A stretch of 64,000 bases of DNA, taken from Candidatus Accumulibacter sp. ACC003. Its GTDB lineage: Bacteria; Pseudomonadota; Gammaproteobacteria; Burkholderiales; Rhodocyclaceae. Shown here in pieces: positions 8,906 through 21,358 of this stretch; position 1 is the stretch's first letter; each line of letters opens with the position of its first letter. The position numbers and the translations under genes were made by a program. Location of the stretch: contig NZ_CAJQTX010000001.1 in assembly GCF_907163085.1 (NCBI RefSeq), positions 327,001 to 391,000 on the forward strand, written 5' to 3'. The notes under the pieces were generated by a model. It had not been told where the DNA came from and did no database searches. It worked only from the letters and a program-made list of their open reading frames with translations.

Positions 8906-10021
8906 TCAGCCGGCGACTTTCGTGTAGGCCCAGGCCAGCCATGGCATCAGCGCTTGCAGATCGTCGCTGTCGACGGTGGCGCCGCACCAGATGCGGATGC
9001 CGGCGGGAGCGTCCTTGTACGAACCGATGTCAAAGGCCACTCCTTCGCTATCGAGCAGCTTGACGAGCTTCTTGACCTGCTCGGCGTCGAGTTCAAGACG
9101 CAGGCAGACGCTGGTATTGGAGCGCGTTGCGGGGTCGCTGGCGAGGAAGGCGATCCAGTCATTGGCGGCGACGAAGTCGGCGATGACCGCCAGGTTGGCT
9201 TCGCTGCGGGCGATCGCCGCCTTGACGCCGCCGATGCTGGCTATCCATTGCAAGGCGTCGAGATAATCGGCCACGCAGAGCATCGAAGGGGTGTTGATCG
9301 TCTCGCCGCGAAAAATTCCTTCGATGAGTTTGCCGCCAGACGTCAGACGGAATATTTTCGGTAGCGGCCACGGCGGGCTGTAGGTTTCCAGGCGTGCGAC
9401 GGCGCGCGGGCTGAGGATCAGCATGCCGTGCGCGCCTTCGCCGCCGAGCACTTTCTGCCACGAAAAAGTGACGACGTCGAGCTTGTTCCACGGCAGGTCC
9501 ATCGCGAAAACGGCCGACGTCGCGTCACAAATCGTCAGGCCGGCGCGATCGTCGGGGATCCAGTCGCCGTTCGGAACCTTGACGCCGGAGGTCGTACCGT
9601 TCCAGGTGAACACCACGTCGTTGGCGAAGTTGACTTGCGCGAGGTCGACGATCTCGCCGTAGTCGGCCTTGCGCGTCGTTACGTCGGCGAGCTTCAGTTG
9701 CTTGACGATGTCGGTGACCCAGCCCGAACCGAAGGACTCCCACGCCAGTACATCGACGCCGCGTGCGCCGAGCAGTGACCACAGCGCCATCTCCACGGCG
9801 CCGGTGTCCGATCCGGGGACGACGCCGACGCGGTAGCCTTCCGGTAGACCGAGCAGGCGCGCCGTCTCGGAACACGCCAGCGCCAGGACCTTCTTGCCGA
9901 GCGCGGAGCGGTGCGATCGACCGAGGGTGTCGAGTTGCAGTTTGCCAACATCGTAGCCCGGGCGTTTGCTGCACGGCCCCGACGAAAAATTGGGGTTCTT
10001 GGGTTTTGCTGTGGCTTGCAT
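8906..10021 (-). CDS. serC: Phosphoserine aminotransferase SerC
   Basis: This 371-residue PLP-dependent class V aminotransferase converts 3-phosphohydroxypyruvate and glutamate to phosphoserine. The N-terminus [15 protein letters not shown] and the PLP-lysine context ([16 protein letters not shown]) match the SerC subgroup found in many proteobacteria rather than the E. coli-type enzyme. It is the first gene of serC-serA. A purine-rich stretch (GAGATAGAGG) precedes ATG 10021. Confidence 0.92.
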   Translation of the reverse strand: MQATAKPKNPNFSSGPCSKRPGYDVGKLQLDTLGRSHRSALGKKVLALACSETARLLGLPEGYRVGVVPGSDTGAVEMALWSLLGARGVDVLAWESFGSGWVTDIVKQLKLADVTTRKADYGEIVDLAQVNFANDVVFTWNGTTSGVKVPNGDWIPDDRAGLTICDATSAVFAMDLPWNKLDVVTFSWQKVLGGEGAHGMLILSPRAVARLETYSPPWPLPKIFRLTSGGKLIEGIFRGETINTPSMLCVADYLDALQWIASIGGVKAAIARSEANLAVIADFVAANDWIAFLASDPATRSNTSVCLRLELDAEQVKKLVKLLDSEGVAFDIGSYKDAPAGIRIWCGATVDSDDLQALMPWLAWAYTKVAG

Positions 10022-10602
10022 GATTTGCCTCTATCTCGGAGAAAAAAACCGCGTGCGACCGCCCTGGCGAAGGGCCGCCAGCCGCTATCGGACAAGGGTG
10101 AGATTGTAACAGAGTGCGTTTTCGCAGGCAGCACGCTCGGCTCGGTGACGAGATCGTGCGGCAAGCAGGCTGTCGGGCATGGCACGGCTTGGCGCCGTCG
10201 CTGGGCGATCGTCGGGCAAGTTTCGATCGCCTTCATCATTCATCCTACAAAGTACAACAATAGACAGCAGCAATCTGTTGATCGTAAGGAGATATTGCGT
10301 CGACTGCTCGACTGCAGACGGCTTCGTTGCACGCCCGGTAAGTGTGTCACCGACGCGCGCCGACCTAAAGTCCGCCACTTCCGTGCCGTAGTAGCCAGTA
10401 GCGGCAAGTGCAGGCACGGCCAGCGAAGCCGAACTGCTGGCTCGCGGTGGCCGGTCCAGCGCGGAATTCGTCGAGCACCGCGGCCAGCCGTCGCCGCGTT
10501 GTCGGCATCTTGCCCGGGCGAGGCAACGATCGGCACGCTGTAGGAGAGCAGCGCCAACGATCGCTGGTGCGCGTACAGAGATCTTCTTCAGGAGTTCTGG
10601 CG
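10022..10602. other. Non-coding divergent region between serC and the sensor kinase gene
   Basis: About 580 bases hold no ORF with a convincing start, codon bias or homology that I recognise. On the minus strand a TACAAT hexamer (10103-10108) could be the -10 box of the serC promoter. The right-hand end carries AGGAG about eight bases before the kinase start at 10603. A local AT-rich patch lies near 10230-10300. Confidence 0.5.
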
Positions 10603-12240
10603 ATGAGCGAAGTGATCGACGATCCCGACCTGTTTTCAGCTCTGTCGGCCGATGGCAGCGGTGCGCAGCGGCCTGTGCAGGGCGGCGCCGGCGCGTGGAA
10701 GGTATTGCTCGTCGACGACGAGGCGGACGTGCGTGCGGTCCTCCGTTTGGCACTGCAGGACGTGCTCATCGAAGGCTGCGGGCTGCTGCTTTTTGACGCG
10801 TGTTCGGCGCAGGAAGCGAGGTCGGTGCTCGCCGCCAATCCCGACATGACGCTGATCCTGCTCGACGTGGTGATGGAATCGGATCGCGCCGGCCTGGACC
10901 TGATACGTCATATCCGCGACGAGCTGGCCAATCGCCGTGTGCAGATCGTCCTGATCACCGGGCAGCCGGGTTACGCGCCGCAGCGCGAGGTCGTCAGCGC
11001 GTACGAAATCGACGGCTATTGGCTCAAGTCGGAACTGAGCGCCGACCGGATCTACATTGCCGTGTGCTCGGCGATCCGTACGCATCGCTTGATGCGCGAG
11101 CAAGAGATTCTGCAGTGCGACCTGCAGCAGAAGGTGCGCGAACTCGATGACACGCTGCGCGTGCTGCGGGCCAGCGAGACCAACCTGATCCGCGCGCAGT
11201 CGGTCGCGCAGGTCGGCAGCTGGACCTACGAAGTGGCCAGCGACGAGATGTGCCTGTCGGCCGAGGCGTGTCGCATCTTTGGCGTTCCCGCCGGGACGAT
11301 CGACAGTTACCAGAGTTATCTGGCGCGCGTTTGTCCGGAAGACCGCCGCGCGCTGGACGCCGCCTGGCAAATCGCGCTCGCCAGCGGTGAGCCATTCGAA
11401 CACGAGCACCGCTGCATCGTCGGGCAGACGCTTCGCCACGTTCGCCAGCAGGCGAATCTGAGCAGCGCCGCCGGCCAGCCGCTGCGCAGAGTCGGCACGA
11501 CGCAGGACATCACCGAACGTAAGCAGGCGGAAGAGGAACTGAAGCGCTCGAACGGCGAGCTCGAGCAGTTCAGCTACGCCATTTCGCACGATCTGCGGCA
11601 GCCCTTGCGGATGATTTCGAGCTACCTGCAGCTGCTCGCGATCAGCCTCGGGGAGGCACTCGATGGCGAGCAGCGCGAGTATTTCAAGTTTGCTATCGAC
11701 GGCGCTCAGCGCCTTGACCGAATGCTCGTCGCGCTCCTCGAATACTCGCGTGTCGGTCGCCTGGGTGAGCCACCGGCGTGGGTCGACAGCCGCGCCATCG
11801 TCGACGAAGCGCTGCTCTTCCTGCAACCGGCGATCGCCGAGGCGCAAGCGAAAATCAGCGTTCGCGGCCACTGGCCACGCGCGCTGGTCCGCCCCGACGA
11901 GATGCTGCGACTGATCCAGAACCTGATCGGCAACGCCGCCAAATTCCGCGTCGCCGGACGGCGCCCGGAGATCCGCGTCACCAGCCGGGTCGCTGCCGGC
12001 AACTGGTTGCTGAGTGTCGCCGACAACGGTGTCGGCATTCTTCCAGGGCAGCTCGATCGGCTATTTCAGGTCTTTCAGCGCTTGCAGAGCCGCGCCGCTT
12101 ACGACGGCAGCGGCGTCGGGCTGGCGTTGTGCCGGAAGATTGCCGAGCATCATCATGGGCGAATCTGGGCCGAATCGGCAGGCGAGGGGTCGGGCAGCCG
12201 CTTCTGCGTGTCGCTACCACTGCATCCGGAGACGGCGTGA
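10603..12240 (+). CDS. Response regulator-PAS-histidine kinase hybrid (soluble)
   Basis: This 545-residue cytoplasmic signalling protein has an N-terminal receiver domain (about residues 32-165; acidic pocket VDDE, phospho-acceptor Asp88 in LLDVVMES). A PAS/PAC sensor domain follows (about 205-305, ending TTQDITERK). Then come a HisKA domain with the phospho-accepting His329 in ISHDLRQP and an HATPase domain (N box NLIGNAAKF, G1 DNGVGI, G2 GSGVGLAL). There are no membrane helices. An AGGAG eight bases upstream fixes ATG 10603; the open frame extends 65 codons further without a good site. A single-domain response regulator follows, a natural phosphotransfer partner. The signal is unknown. Confidence 0.88.
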   Translation: MSEVIDDPDLFSALSADGSGAQRPVQGGAGAWKVLLVDDEADVRAVLRLALQDVLIEGCGLLLFDACSAQEARSVLAANPDMTLILLDVVMESDRAGLDLIRHIRDELANRRVQIVLITGQPGYAPQREVVSAYEIDGYWLKSELSADRIYIAVCSAIRTHRLMREQEILQCDLQQKVRELDDTLRVLRASETNLIRAQSVAQVGSWTYEVASDEMCLSAEACRIFGVPAGTIDSYQSYLARVCPEDRRALDAAWQIALASGEPFEHEHRCIVGQTLRHVRQQANLSSAAGQPLRRVGTTQDITERKQAEEELKRSNGELEQFSYAISHDLRQPLRMISSYLQLLAISLGEALDGEQREYFKFAIDGAQRLDRMLVALLEYSRVGRLGEPPAWVDSRAIVDEALLFLQPAIAEAQAKISVRGHWPRALVRPDEMLRLIQNLIGNAAKFRVAGRRPEIRVTSRVAAGNWLLSVADNGVGILPGQLDRLFQVFQRLQSRAAYDGSGVGLALCRKIAEHHHGRIWAESAGEGSGSRFCVSLPLHPETA

Positions 12241-12322
12241 GCGATGCCGCCGTGTCGTCGGCGCCTGATCGCCGCGCCAGCGCCAGCGTTCGGAACGTGC
12301 GGGTCCAAGCGAAAGCCGGCGC

Positions 12323-12769
12323 ATGAGCGCGCGTCCACAGCGCTTTACCATCTTGCTGGTCGAGGACGAACTCGCCGATGCCCGCCTCGTCACGCTGGCT
12401 TTGAACGAGAACCGGATCGATGCCAGCGTGCAGCATCTGCTCGATGGCCGCGAGGCGCTCGAGTATCTGCGGCGGCAGGGTGAGCGTTTCGCCACCGCCG
12501 TATGCCCTGACCTGATCCTGGTTGACCTCAATATGCCGCGGATGGATGGCCGCGAGTTCCTGGTGTCGATCAAGCAGGATGCGGCCCTGTGCGCCATCCC
12601 GGTGGTCGTCCTGAGTACTTCGGAAGTTGACCGTGATGTGCGCGACGTCTATCGTCTCGGCGCCGCCGGGTACATCGCCAAGCCGCTGGATGTCGCGAAA
12701 TTCATCATCGAGATCCGTCAGTTGGCCGACTACTGGATGTCGCTGGTAAAGCTGCCGGAACGCCGATGA
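12323..12769 (+). CDS. Single-domain response regulator (Rcp1-like CheY family)
   Basis: This 148-residue receiver-only protein has the VEDE acidic pocket, phospho-acceptor Asp in ILVDLNMPRMDG, Thr/Ser in VLSTSE and Lys in YIAKPL. It therefore has the complete phosphorylation set. The extended acidic N-terminus and the spacing before the acceptor resemble Rcp1, the response regulator of cyanobacterial phytochromes, which commonly pairs with kinases ending in the HATPase type seen upstream. It lies 82 bases after the hybrid kinase. Confidence 0.88.
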   Translation: MSARPQRFTILLVEDELADARLVTLALNENRIDASVQHLLDGREALEYLRRQGERFATAVCPDLILVDLNMPRMDGREFLVSIKQDAALCAIPVVVLSTSEVDRDVRDVYRLGAAGYIAKPLDVAKFIIEIRQLADYWMSLVKLPERR

Positions 12770-13028
12770 GCGAAGCGCAGTCGACGAGCCAACCCGTAGC
12801 GCGCCGGTGCTAATGATTGTCGACGAGTCCGGCGATACTCGGCAATTGATCGAGGCCGGTGGCCCTTTTCGCCGCTAACTTCCGCACACGGGTGAAATTG
12901 CTGGACAATGGTGCGACGACGCGGCCTTCGACGACGGCCGGCGGCGCCGTTACAAACCCGTGTTCGGCGCGACGCGCGTGTGCTCGCTGGCCAGGCTTTG
13001 GCCGGCCCGAGCGAGACGGAGGATGGGT

Positions 13029-14351
13029 ATGAGCAAGTCGACCGGACCGCGGATTTCGATTCTGGTGATCGAAGACGATCGCGGCGATGCCGGGCTGATC
13101 CGGACCAACGTCCGCCTGGCCGGCTTTCGGCGCTTCGGTGAGGACGATCCGGTGGTCTGGGCGCAAACGCTGGCCGAGGGCTGCGCGGCCGCGGCGGCCA
13201 AGACGCCCGACCTTGTCCTGCTCGACCTGTCCTTGCCCGATTCGGCGGGGATCGCCACCGTGCAGGCCATGCACGCCGTGCTGCCCGACGTGCCGATCAT
13301 CATTCTGACCGGGCAGGACGACCATCAGCTGGCCGAGGCGGCGTTGCAGGCCGGTGCGCAAGACTACCTCGTCAAGGGGCAATTGTTTCAGCACGACGCG
13401 CTCGGGCGAGCGATCCGGCATGCGCTGGTTCGCCAGCGCCTGGAGTCGCGGCTGCGCCTGTTCGAGGCGGCGCTGAGTTCGGTGGCCAACGGCGTTGTCG
13501 TCACCGACGTCAGTTCGGCGATCGAATGGGCCAATCCGGCCTTTACGAAGATGACCGGCTTCGAATTGTCCGAAGTCATCGGCCGTCGTCCGGGCGAGCT
13601 GCTCAATTCGGGAAAGCACGACGCACGCTTCTACGAGAGCCTGTGGGAGACCATCCTCGCCAGCCGGGTATGGAGCGGCGAACTGGTCAACCGGCGCCAG
13701 GACGGGAGTTGTTTCGACGCCGCACTGACGATTTCGCCGGTGACCGGCAGCGACGGGCAGATTCAGCACTTTGTCGCGATCATGCAGGATATCTCCGAAC
13801 GCAAGGCTTCCGCGGAGCGCGTACACCACCTGGCGCATCACGACCAGCTCACCGACCTGCCGAACCGTATGCTGCTCACCGATCGCCTGTTTCAGACGCT
13901 GGCGCAGGCGCGTCGCGAGCGCGCAACGCTGGCCCTGATGTTTCTCGATCTGGACCTCTTCAAGCCGGTCAACGATACCCTCGGCCACGATGTCGGCGAC
14001 CTCTTGCTGAAGGAAGTCGGGCGGCGTCTGCGGGCTTGCGCACCTCGCGATTCGGACACCGTGGCGCGCCTCGGCGGCGACGAGTTCGTGATCCTCCTGG
14101 CGCAGATCGACAAGGCGAGCGACACCGTGCTGGTCGCCAAAAAAGTCCTCGCCGCGCTCGCGCAGCCGTTCGTCATCGGTCCAAACCGTATCGAGATATC
14201 GACCAGTATCGGTATCGCGGTTTATCCTCAACACGGCGATGACGTCAATCGGCTGTTGAAAAACGCCGACACGGCGATGTATCACGCCAAGAAGGCGGGA
14301 CGCGGCTGCTACCGGTTCTACCGGGCGCTGACCGAACTGGCGGGCGCTTGA
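13029..14351 (+). CDS. Response regulator with PAS and GGDEF output (diguanylate cyclase)
   Basis: This 440-residue protein has a receiver domain (about residues 5-125, LVIEDDRGDAGLI and LLDLSLPDSAG), a PAS domain with PAC tail (about 140-265, ending QDISERK) and a GGDEF domain. GGDEF is intact at about 349-353, and an RxxD inhibitory motif (RDSD) lies just upstream. There is no EAL domain, so it should synthesise c-di-GMP. GGAGG at 13018-13022 is six bases from ATG 13029 but abuts ATG 13023, so the downstream start is preferred. It follows the kinase and the single-domain regulator and may be their output. Confidence 0.88.
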   Translation: MSKSTGPRISILVIEDDRGDAGLIRTNVRLAGFRRFGEDDPVVWAQTLAEGCAAAAAKTPDLVLLDLSLPDSAGIATVQAMHAVLPDVPIIILTGQDDHQLAEAALQAGAQDYLVKGQLFQHDALGRAIRHALVRQRLESRLRLFEAALSSVANGVVVTDVSSAIEWANPAFTKMTGFELSEVIGRRPGELLNSGKHDARFYESLWETILASRVWSGELVNRRQDGSCFDAALTISPVTGSDGQIQHFVAIMQDISERKASAERVHHLAHHDQLTDLPNRMLLTDRLFQTLAQARRERATLALMFLDLDLFKPVNDTLGHDVGDLLLKEVGRRLRACAPRDSDTVARLGGDEFVILLAQIDKASDTVLVAKKVLAALAQPFVIGPNRIEISTSIGIAVYPQHGDDVNRLLKNADTAMYHAKKAGRGCYRFYRALTELAGA

Positions 14352-14466
14352 CTGGCCCGACCTGGCAAGCCAGCTGGTCGCCGCCGGCAGCGGCGCTAGC
14401 GACAACTGGCCGCGGCGCGCTCGTCGGGGCCTGGCAAATGCAACGTAACGCGGAGAAGTAGTGGTA

Positions 14467-17400
14467 ATGGACGAGCAGTTGTCACTGGCCAGTGAGCAGG
14501 ACGCGCAGCCGATGTTCTGGGCGCCATCGCGGCTTTTTCTGAAATACACCGCGTGGTTGCTTCTCAGCGCCGCCGCTGCGCTGCTGACGATCGTCCTGAG
14601 CATCCCCGAGCAACCGTGGCGGGCAGCGGCTCCGGCCGCCCTGATGGTGCTGGCGGTGGCCGTCTTGCGGCTGCTCGCTGGCGGCCGCATGCGCGCTGCG
14701 CTGGCGCTCCTGGTCTGGGGAACATGGTTGCTGGTGAGCGCTGTCTCGACCTTCTTTGGTGGTCTGCGCGGTCTTTCGATCATCGCCTACCCGCTGCTCG
14801 TTCTGACCGGTGGCTGGCTGCTCGGCGTGCGCACGGCGGTCGTTCTGGCGGTGCTGACGGTGCTGGTGATCTGCGGCTTCGTGCTTGCCGATTTCTGGAA
14901 CTTGCTGCCAGCGCAGCCACCGACGCCGGCGCTGGTGTATGCCCTGGTACAGATCGCCTGCGTTGTTGTCGCCTTGCTGCTGATCGTCTTTCTGATTCGC
15001 TCGTATCAGAAGCGAATCGACGATGTGCTCCGTTTGGGCCGCGATCTCACGCAGCGCACCGCGGACCTACAGGCGCGCGAGGCTGATCTCAACCGCGCGC
15101 AGGCCGTCGCTGGCGTCGGCAGCTGGATTGTCGACCTGGCCAGCGGCCAGGTCGAGATGTCGGCCGAGGCCAGCCGTATTTTTGGCTTGCCCGCCGGCAC
15201 TGTCGGTAGCGTCGAGCGCTTCCTGGCGCTGCTCCATGTCGACGATCGCAGCCGCTTCCTCGAAGCTCGCCAGGCGGCGTTCGCCGGACAAACCTTCGAC
15301 CTTGAGTTGCGGATCGTCATCGGCCACTCGGTGCGCTGGATTGCGCAACGCGCCGAGCTCGAGTTCGACGAGCATGGCAGGCCCTGGCGCGGCGTCGGCA
15401 CGACCCAGGACATTACCGAGCGGAAGGAACTGGAAGCCAGCCTGCGCGAGCAGCGTGAGTTCTTCCGACTGATCTCGGAGAGCATCGGTGAGCACATCGC
15501 CGTCCTCGATCTGGAAGGCCGGCGGCTGTACAACAGTCCTTCGTACCGTCAGTTCTTCGGCAGCAGCAAGGAGTTGCTGGGCAGCAATTCGTTCGCCGAC
15601 GTGCACCCGGATGACCGCGAGCGAGTGACCGAGGTTTTCAGGCAGACCGCGCGAACGGGCGTCGGCCAGGAGATACAGTACCGCCTGGTACGCCAGGATG
15701 GCAGCGTTCGCTACATGACCTCGTCGGGCAAGGTGATCAACGACAAGAACGGGCAGGTGGCTCGCGTCGTCGTTGTTTCGCACGACATTACCGATCGCCG
15801 CCAAGCCGAGCAGTGGGAGCGCATTGCCGCGACCGCTTTCGAGTCGCAGCAGGGGATGTTCATCACCGACGCGGGCGGCGTCATTCTGCGGATCAACCAG
15901 GCGTTTACCGACGTCACCGGCTATAGCGCCGACGAGTGCGTCGGGAAAACACCCAAGCTGCTCAGCTCTGGCCGCCACGACGCCCCCTTCTACGCGGCGA
16001 TGCGGGCGACTATCGAGAGCACGGGGGCGTGGCAGGGCGAAATCTGGAACCGCCGCAAGAACGGCGAGATCTACCCGGAATGGCTGACGATTTCCGCTGT
16101 CAGGGACAGCGACGGCAAGCTCACCCACTACGTGTCGACGCTGACCGACATGACCATGCGCAAGGCCGCGCAGGAGGAAATCCGCCATCTTGCGTTCTAC
16201 GACGCCTTGACCGGCCTGCCCAATCGCCGGCTGTTGCACGACCGCCTGCGCCTGGCGCTGATCGCCGGCAGGCGGCGGGCGCGCCAGGGCGCCTTGCTGT
16301 TCATCGACCTTGACAACTTCAAGACGCTTAATGACACGCTCGGACACGACATGGGGGACCGCTTGCTGCAACAGGTCGGCAAGCGGCTGGCGGCCTGCGT
16401 GCGCGAACGCGACACCGTCGCTCGTCTGGGCGGTGACGAGTTTGTGGTGATGCTTGAAGACCTCGCCGGGCGTGCCGAGGAGGCCGCAGCCCAAAGCCGC
16501 AACATCGGTGAAAAGATCCTCGCCGCTCTCAACAGTCCCTACGATCTGGCGGGTCACGATTATCACAATACGCCCAGTATCGGCATCACCCTGTTTGGCG
16601 GTCGCCACGACGGGGTCGACGACTTGATGAAGCAGGCCGACCTGGCGATGTACGAGGCCAAGGGCGCTGGCCGCAATGCCTTGCGTTTCTTCGATCCACA
16701 GATGCAGGCGGTGGTCACGGCGCGCGCCAGCCTCGAGAAGGATCTGCGGGCGGCGCTGCAGAACCAGCAGCTATTGCTCTTCTACCAGCCGCAGGTCGAC
16801 GACCTCGGGCAGGTAATTGGCGCCGAGGCGCTGGTGCGCTGGCGGCATCCGCAGCGGGGTATGGTGTCGCCCGCCGAGTTCATTCCCCTGGCCGAGGAAA
16901 CCGGGCTGATTCTGCCGCTCGGCCTGTGGGTCCTCGAAACGGCGTGCGCGCAGTTGGCGGTCTGGACGGCACAGCCGGGCCGAGAGCAGTTCACGGTGTC
17001 GGTGAACGTCAGTGCCCGGCAGTTTCGACAACCGAACTTCGTCGACCAGGTGCTGGCGGCGCTGGTCAGCAGCGGTGCCCAAGCACGGAATCTGAAGCTT
17101 GAACTGACCGAGAGCATGTTGCTCGACAATATCCAGGAGATGATCGGCACGATGAGCGCCCTGAAACATTGCGGCGTCGGTTTCTCGCTGGATGACTTTG
17201 GCACCGGTTATTCGTCCTTGTCGTATCTGAAACGGCTGCCGCTCGACCAGTTGAAGATCGACCAGTCCTTCGTGCGCGACCTGCTCACCGACGCCAACGA
17301 CGAGGTGATTGCGCGCACGATCATCGCCCTGGCCAGTACGCTCGGGCTGGCAGTGATTGCCGAGGGCGTCGAGACCGTCGAGCAGCGCGACGCGCTCGCC

Positions 17401-17532
17401 GCGCAGGGCTGCCACGCCTACCAGGGCTACCTGTTCAGCCGGCCGCTGCCGGTTGACGAGTTTGACGTCTTCCTGGCGTGTACTTCAGAGATGGGATGGC
17501 AAAGCTCGCCAGGCCGCTTGCAGACGACGTAG
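14467..17532 (+). CDS. Membrane PAS-PAS-PAS-GGDEF-EAL protein
   Basis: This 1021-residue bifunctional c-di-GMP protein has an N-terminal block of five to six hydrophobic helices (about residues 20-180, a MASE-like sensor). Three PAS/PAC units follow. Then come GGDEF (655-659, RxxD motif RERD just upstream) and EAL (motif EALVRW from residue 787, with DDFGTGYSSL and the later catalytic-site sequences intact). Both synthesis and hydrolysis of c-di-GMP look chemically possible; which dominates cannot be read from sequence. GTG 14461 is an alternative start closer to the GGAG at 14452. It ends 26 bases from the convergent exporter gene. Confidence 0.87.
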   Translation: MDEQLSLASEQDAQPMFWAPSRLFLKYTAWLLLSAAAALLTIVLSIPEQPWRAAAPAALMVLAVAVLRLLAGGRMRAALALLVWGTWLLVSAVSTFFGGLRGLSIIAYPLLVLTGGWLLGVRTAVVLAVLTVLVICGFVLADFWNLLPAQPPTPALVYALVQIACVVVALLLIVFLIRSYQKRIDDVLRLGRDLTQRTADLQAREADLNRAQAVAGVGSWIVDLASGQVEMSAEASRIFGLPAGTVGSVERFLALLHVDDRSRFLEARQAAFAGQTFDLELRIVIGHSVRWIAQRAELEFDEHGRPWRGVGTTQDITERKELEASLREQREFFRLISESIGEHIAVLDLEGRRLYNSPSYRQFFGSSKELLGSNSFADVHPDDRERVTEVFRQTARTGVGQEIQYRLVRQDGSVRYMTSSGKVINDKNGQVARVVVVSHDITDRRQAEQWERIAATAFESQQGMFITDAGGVILRINQAFTDVTGYSADECVGKTPKLLSSGRHDAPFYAAMRATIESTGAWQGEIWNRRKNGEIYPEWLTISAVRDSDGKLTHYVSTLTDMTMRKAAQEEIRHLAFYDALTGLPNRRLLHDRLRLALIAGRRRARQGALLFIDLDNFKTLNDTLGHDMGDRLLQQVGKRLAACVRERDTVARLGGDEFVVMLEDLAGRAEEAAAQSRNIGEKILAALNSPYDLAGHDYHNTPSIGITLFGGRHDGVDDLMKQADLAMYEAKGAGRNALRFFDPQMQAVVTARASLEKDLRAALQNQQLLLFYQPQVDDLGQVIGAEALVRWRHPQRGMVSPAEFIPLAEETGLILPLGLWVLETACAQLAVWTAQPGREQFTVSVNVSARQFRQPNFVDQVLAALVSSGAQARNLKLELTESMLLDNIQEMIGTMSALKHCGVGFSLDDFGTGYSSLSYLKRLPLDQLKIDQSFVRDLLTDANDEVIARTIIALASTLGLAVIAEGVETVEQRDALAAQGCHAYQGYLFSRPLPVDEFDVFLACTSEMGWQSSPGRLQTT

Positions 17533-17558
17533 CGGCCTGAATTTCTCCGGCACGCACG

Positions 17559-18461
17559 TCATCGGCCTTCGCCGCGCGCCGCCAGGTAGATTCCGAAGAG
17601 CAGCAGTACGAAGCCAATTCCCTGCACGAGAGCGAAGGATTCGCCGAAGAAAAGCCACGCCAGCGCGGCGCTGCCGACCGGCTCACCGAGCGTCACGACG
17701 GCAATGAAGGTCGCGGAAACGTGTCGCAGCGACCAGTTGTACGAGGTATGACCGAGCAGCTGCGGGCCGACCGCCATTCCCAGCGCGATCAGGTAGGCGG
17801 CGCCGCTATAGCCGGTCAGCGGCGTGCTGTTCAGCAGGCAGGCGAAGAGCAGAAAGAGCGACGCGCTGCCGTAGGCCAGCCAGACGTAGGCGGGTAGCGG
17901 CAGATTGGCGCGCAGGCGGCGGCCGATCAGCAGGTAGGCCGAAAAACACCAGCTGCCGACGATCGCCAGGAAGTTGCCGAGCAGCGGCTGGCTGCCGGCG
18001 ACGCTGCTCTGGCTGTCGCTCCAGAAGATCAACACGCTGCCGGACAGCGAGATGGCTATGCCGAAGGCCATCAAGGCGCCTGGCTTCTCGCCAAAGAGAA
18101 AAAAAGACGCAATGCCGACCCACAGCAGGTTGGTCGTCACCAGCGCGGTACTGCTGGCCACCGACGTGTATTCGAGCGAAGTGATCCAGGTCGCGAAATG
18201 CAGCGCCAGAAAGAAGCCGGCGCCGCACGTCAGCAGCACTTGCCGGCGGCTCAGCGCGCGCAGCACGTGCCCCGACTGCCAGAGCGCGATCGGCGTGATC
18301 AGCAGCGCCGCCAGACCCAGGCGCAGCGTCGCGATGCTCAGCGACGGCAGGCCGTAGCCCTGCGCCAGGCGCGCCAGAATGGCGCCGAAGGAAATCGCCA
18401 GCAGGCCGACGCCGAGCACCACGAAGGGTAGCCAGCGCGGCGGCGGCTCGTCGCTTGCCAT
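17559..18461 (-). CDS. EamA/DMT-family transporter
   Basis: This 300-residue inner-membrane protein has about ten hydrophobic helices arranged as two repeats of five, the EamA (RhaT/DMT) layout. Family-typical segments are TLRLGLAALLITPIAL in the first half and FIAVVTLGEPVGSAALAWLFFGE in the second. Such proteins export amino acids or other metabolites; the substrate is not predictable. It is the last minus-strand gene after the liv operon (livF stop at 18484, 22 bases upstream) and may be co-transcribed, which hints at amino-acid-related export. Confidence 0.85.
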   Translation of the reverse strand: MASDEPPPRWLPFVVLGVGLLAISFGAILARLAQGYGLPSLSIATLRLGLAALLITPIALWQSGHVLRALSRRQVLLTCGAGFFLALHFATWITSLEYTSVASSTALVTTNLLWVGIASFFLFGEKPGALMAFGIAISLSGSVLIFWSDSQSSVAGSQPLLGNFLAIVGSWCFSAYLLIGRRLRANLPLPAYVWLAYGSASLFLLFACLLNSTPLTGYSGAAYLIALGMAVGPQLLGHTSYNWSLRHVSATFIAVVTLGEPVGSAALAWLFFGESFALVQGIGFVLLLFGIYLAARGEGR

Positions 18462-18483
18462 GCGCTTGCTCGCCAGCCGCCGG

Positions 18484-19211
<728 letters not shown>

Positions 19212-19215
<4 letters not shown>

Positions 19216-20047
19216 GGTTTCGCCTCCGCGTGCAATTCTTCGTCGGCATCGTCCTCGCCCAGGTAGGCCTTGATGACGTTGGCGTCCTGCTGGATGTGTG
19301 TCGGCGTTCCTTCGGCGATCTTGCGGCCGTAGTTGAGGACGCAGATGTGGTCGGAAACGTTCATCACCACGCTCATGTCGTGCTCGATCAGCAGGATGGC
19401 GATGCCTTCGTCGCGTGCCAGGTGCTTGAGCAGATCGTTGAGTTCGGCCGATTCGCGCGGATTGAGGCCGGCGGCCGGCTCGTCGAGGCACAGCAGCAAC
19501 GGGTCGACACACAGCGCACGGGCGATCTCGATGCGCCGCTGCATGCCGTAGGGCAGGTCGCCGGCGGCGGTGTTGGCCTTGTCGATCAGCTCCAGGCGCT
19601 TGAGCCAACCGATCGCCTTGGCGATCGCCTTTTTCTCGGCCCGGCGGTACGAGGCCAGGCCGAACAGACCGGCCAGCGAGAAACGCGAGGCGTGTTGCAG
19701 GGCATTGTGCTGGGCGACCATCAGGTTCTCGAGGACGGTCATTTTCGGGAATAGGCGGATGTTCTGAAAAGTGCGCACGACCTGCGCCTTGTGCGCCACC
19801 TCATGGCTGGGCAGCGTTTCGAGGCGCATCAGGCCGCGTTGCGGGTGGTTGAGGCGAACGCTACCTTCGGTCGGTTTGTAGAAGCCGGTGAGGCAGTTGA
19901 AGAAGGTCGTCTTGCCGGCGCCGTTCGGGCCGATGACACCGGTGATCTGGCGCGCGGCGACGTCCAGCGACATGTCGTCGATGGCCAGCAGGCCGCCGAA
20001 GCGCATGGTCAGACGTTCGACGCTGAGCAGGGGAGCGCTGGCGGTGC

Positions 20048-20051
<4 letters not shown>
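19212..20051 (-). CDS. livG: Branched-chain amino acid ABC transporter ATP-binding protein LivG
   Basis: This 279-residue ABC ATPase has Walker [10 protein letters not shown], the LivG-type stretch [17 protein letters not shown], a signature region ([15 protein letters not shown], where YG replaces the usual SGG as in many LivG proteins) and Walker [15 protein letters not shown]. The start ATG 20051 overlaps the livM stop by four bases (ATGA). It is the second ATPase of the LivFG heterodimer. Confidence 0.93.
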
Positions 20052-21357
<1,306 letters not shown>

Positions 21358-21358
<1 letters not shown>

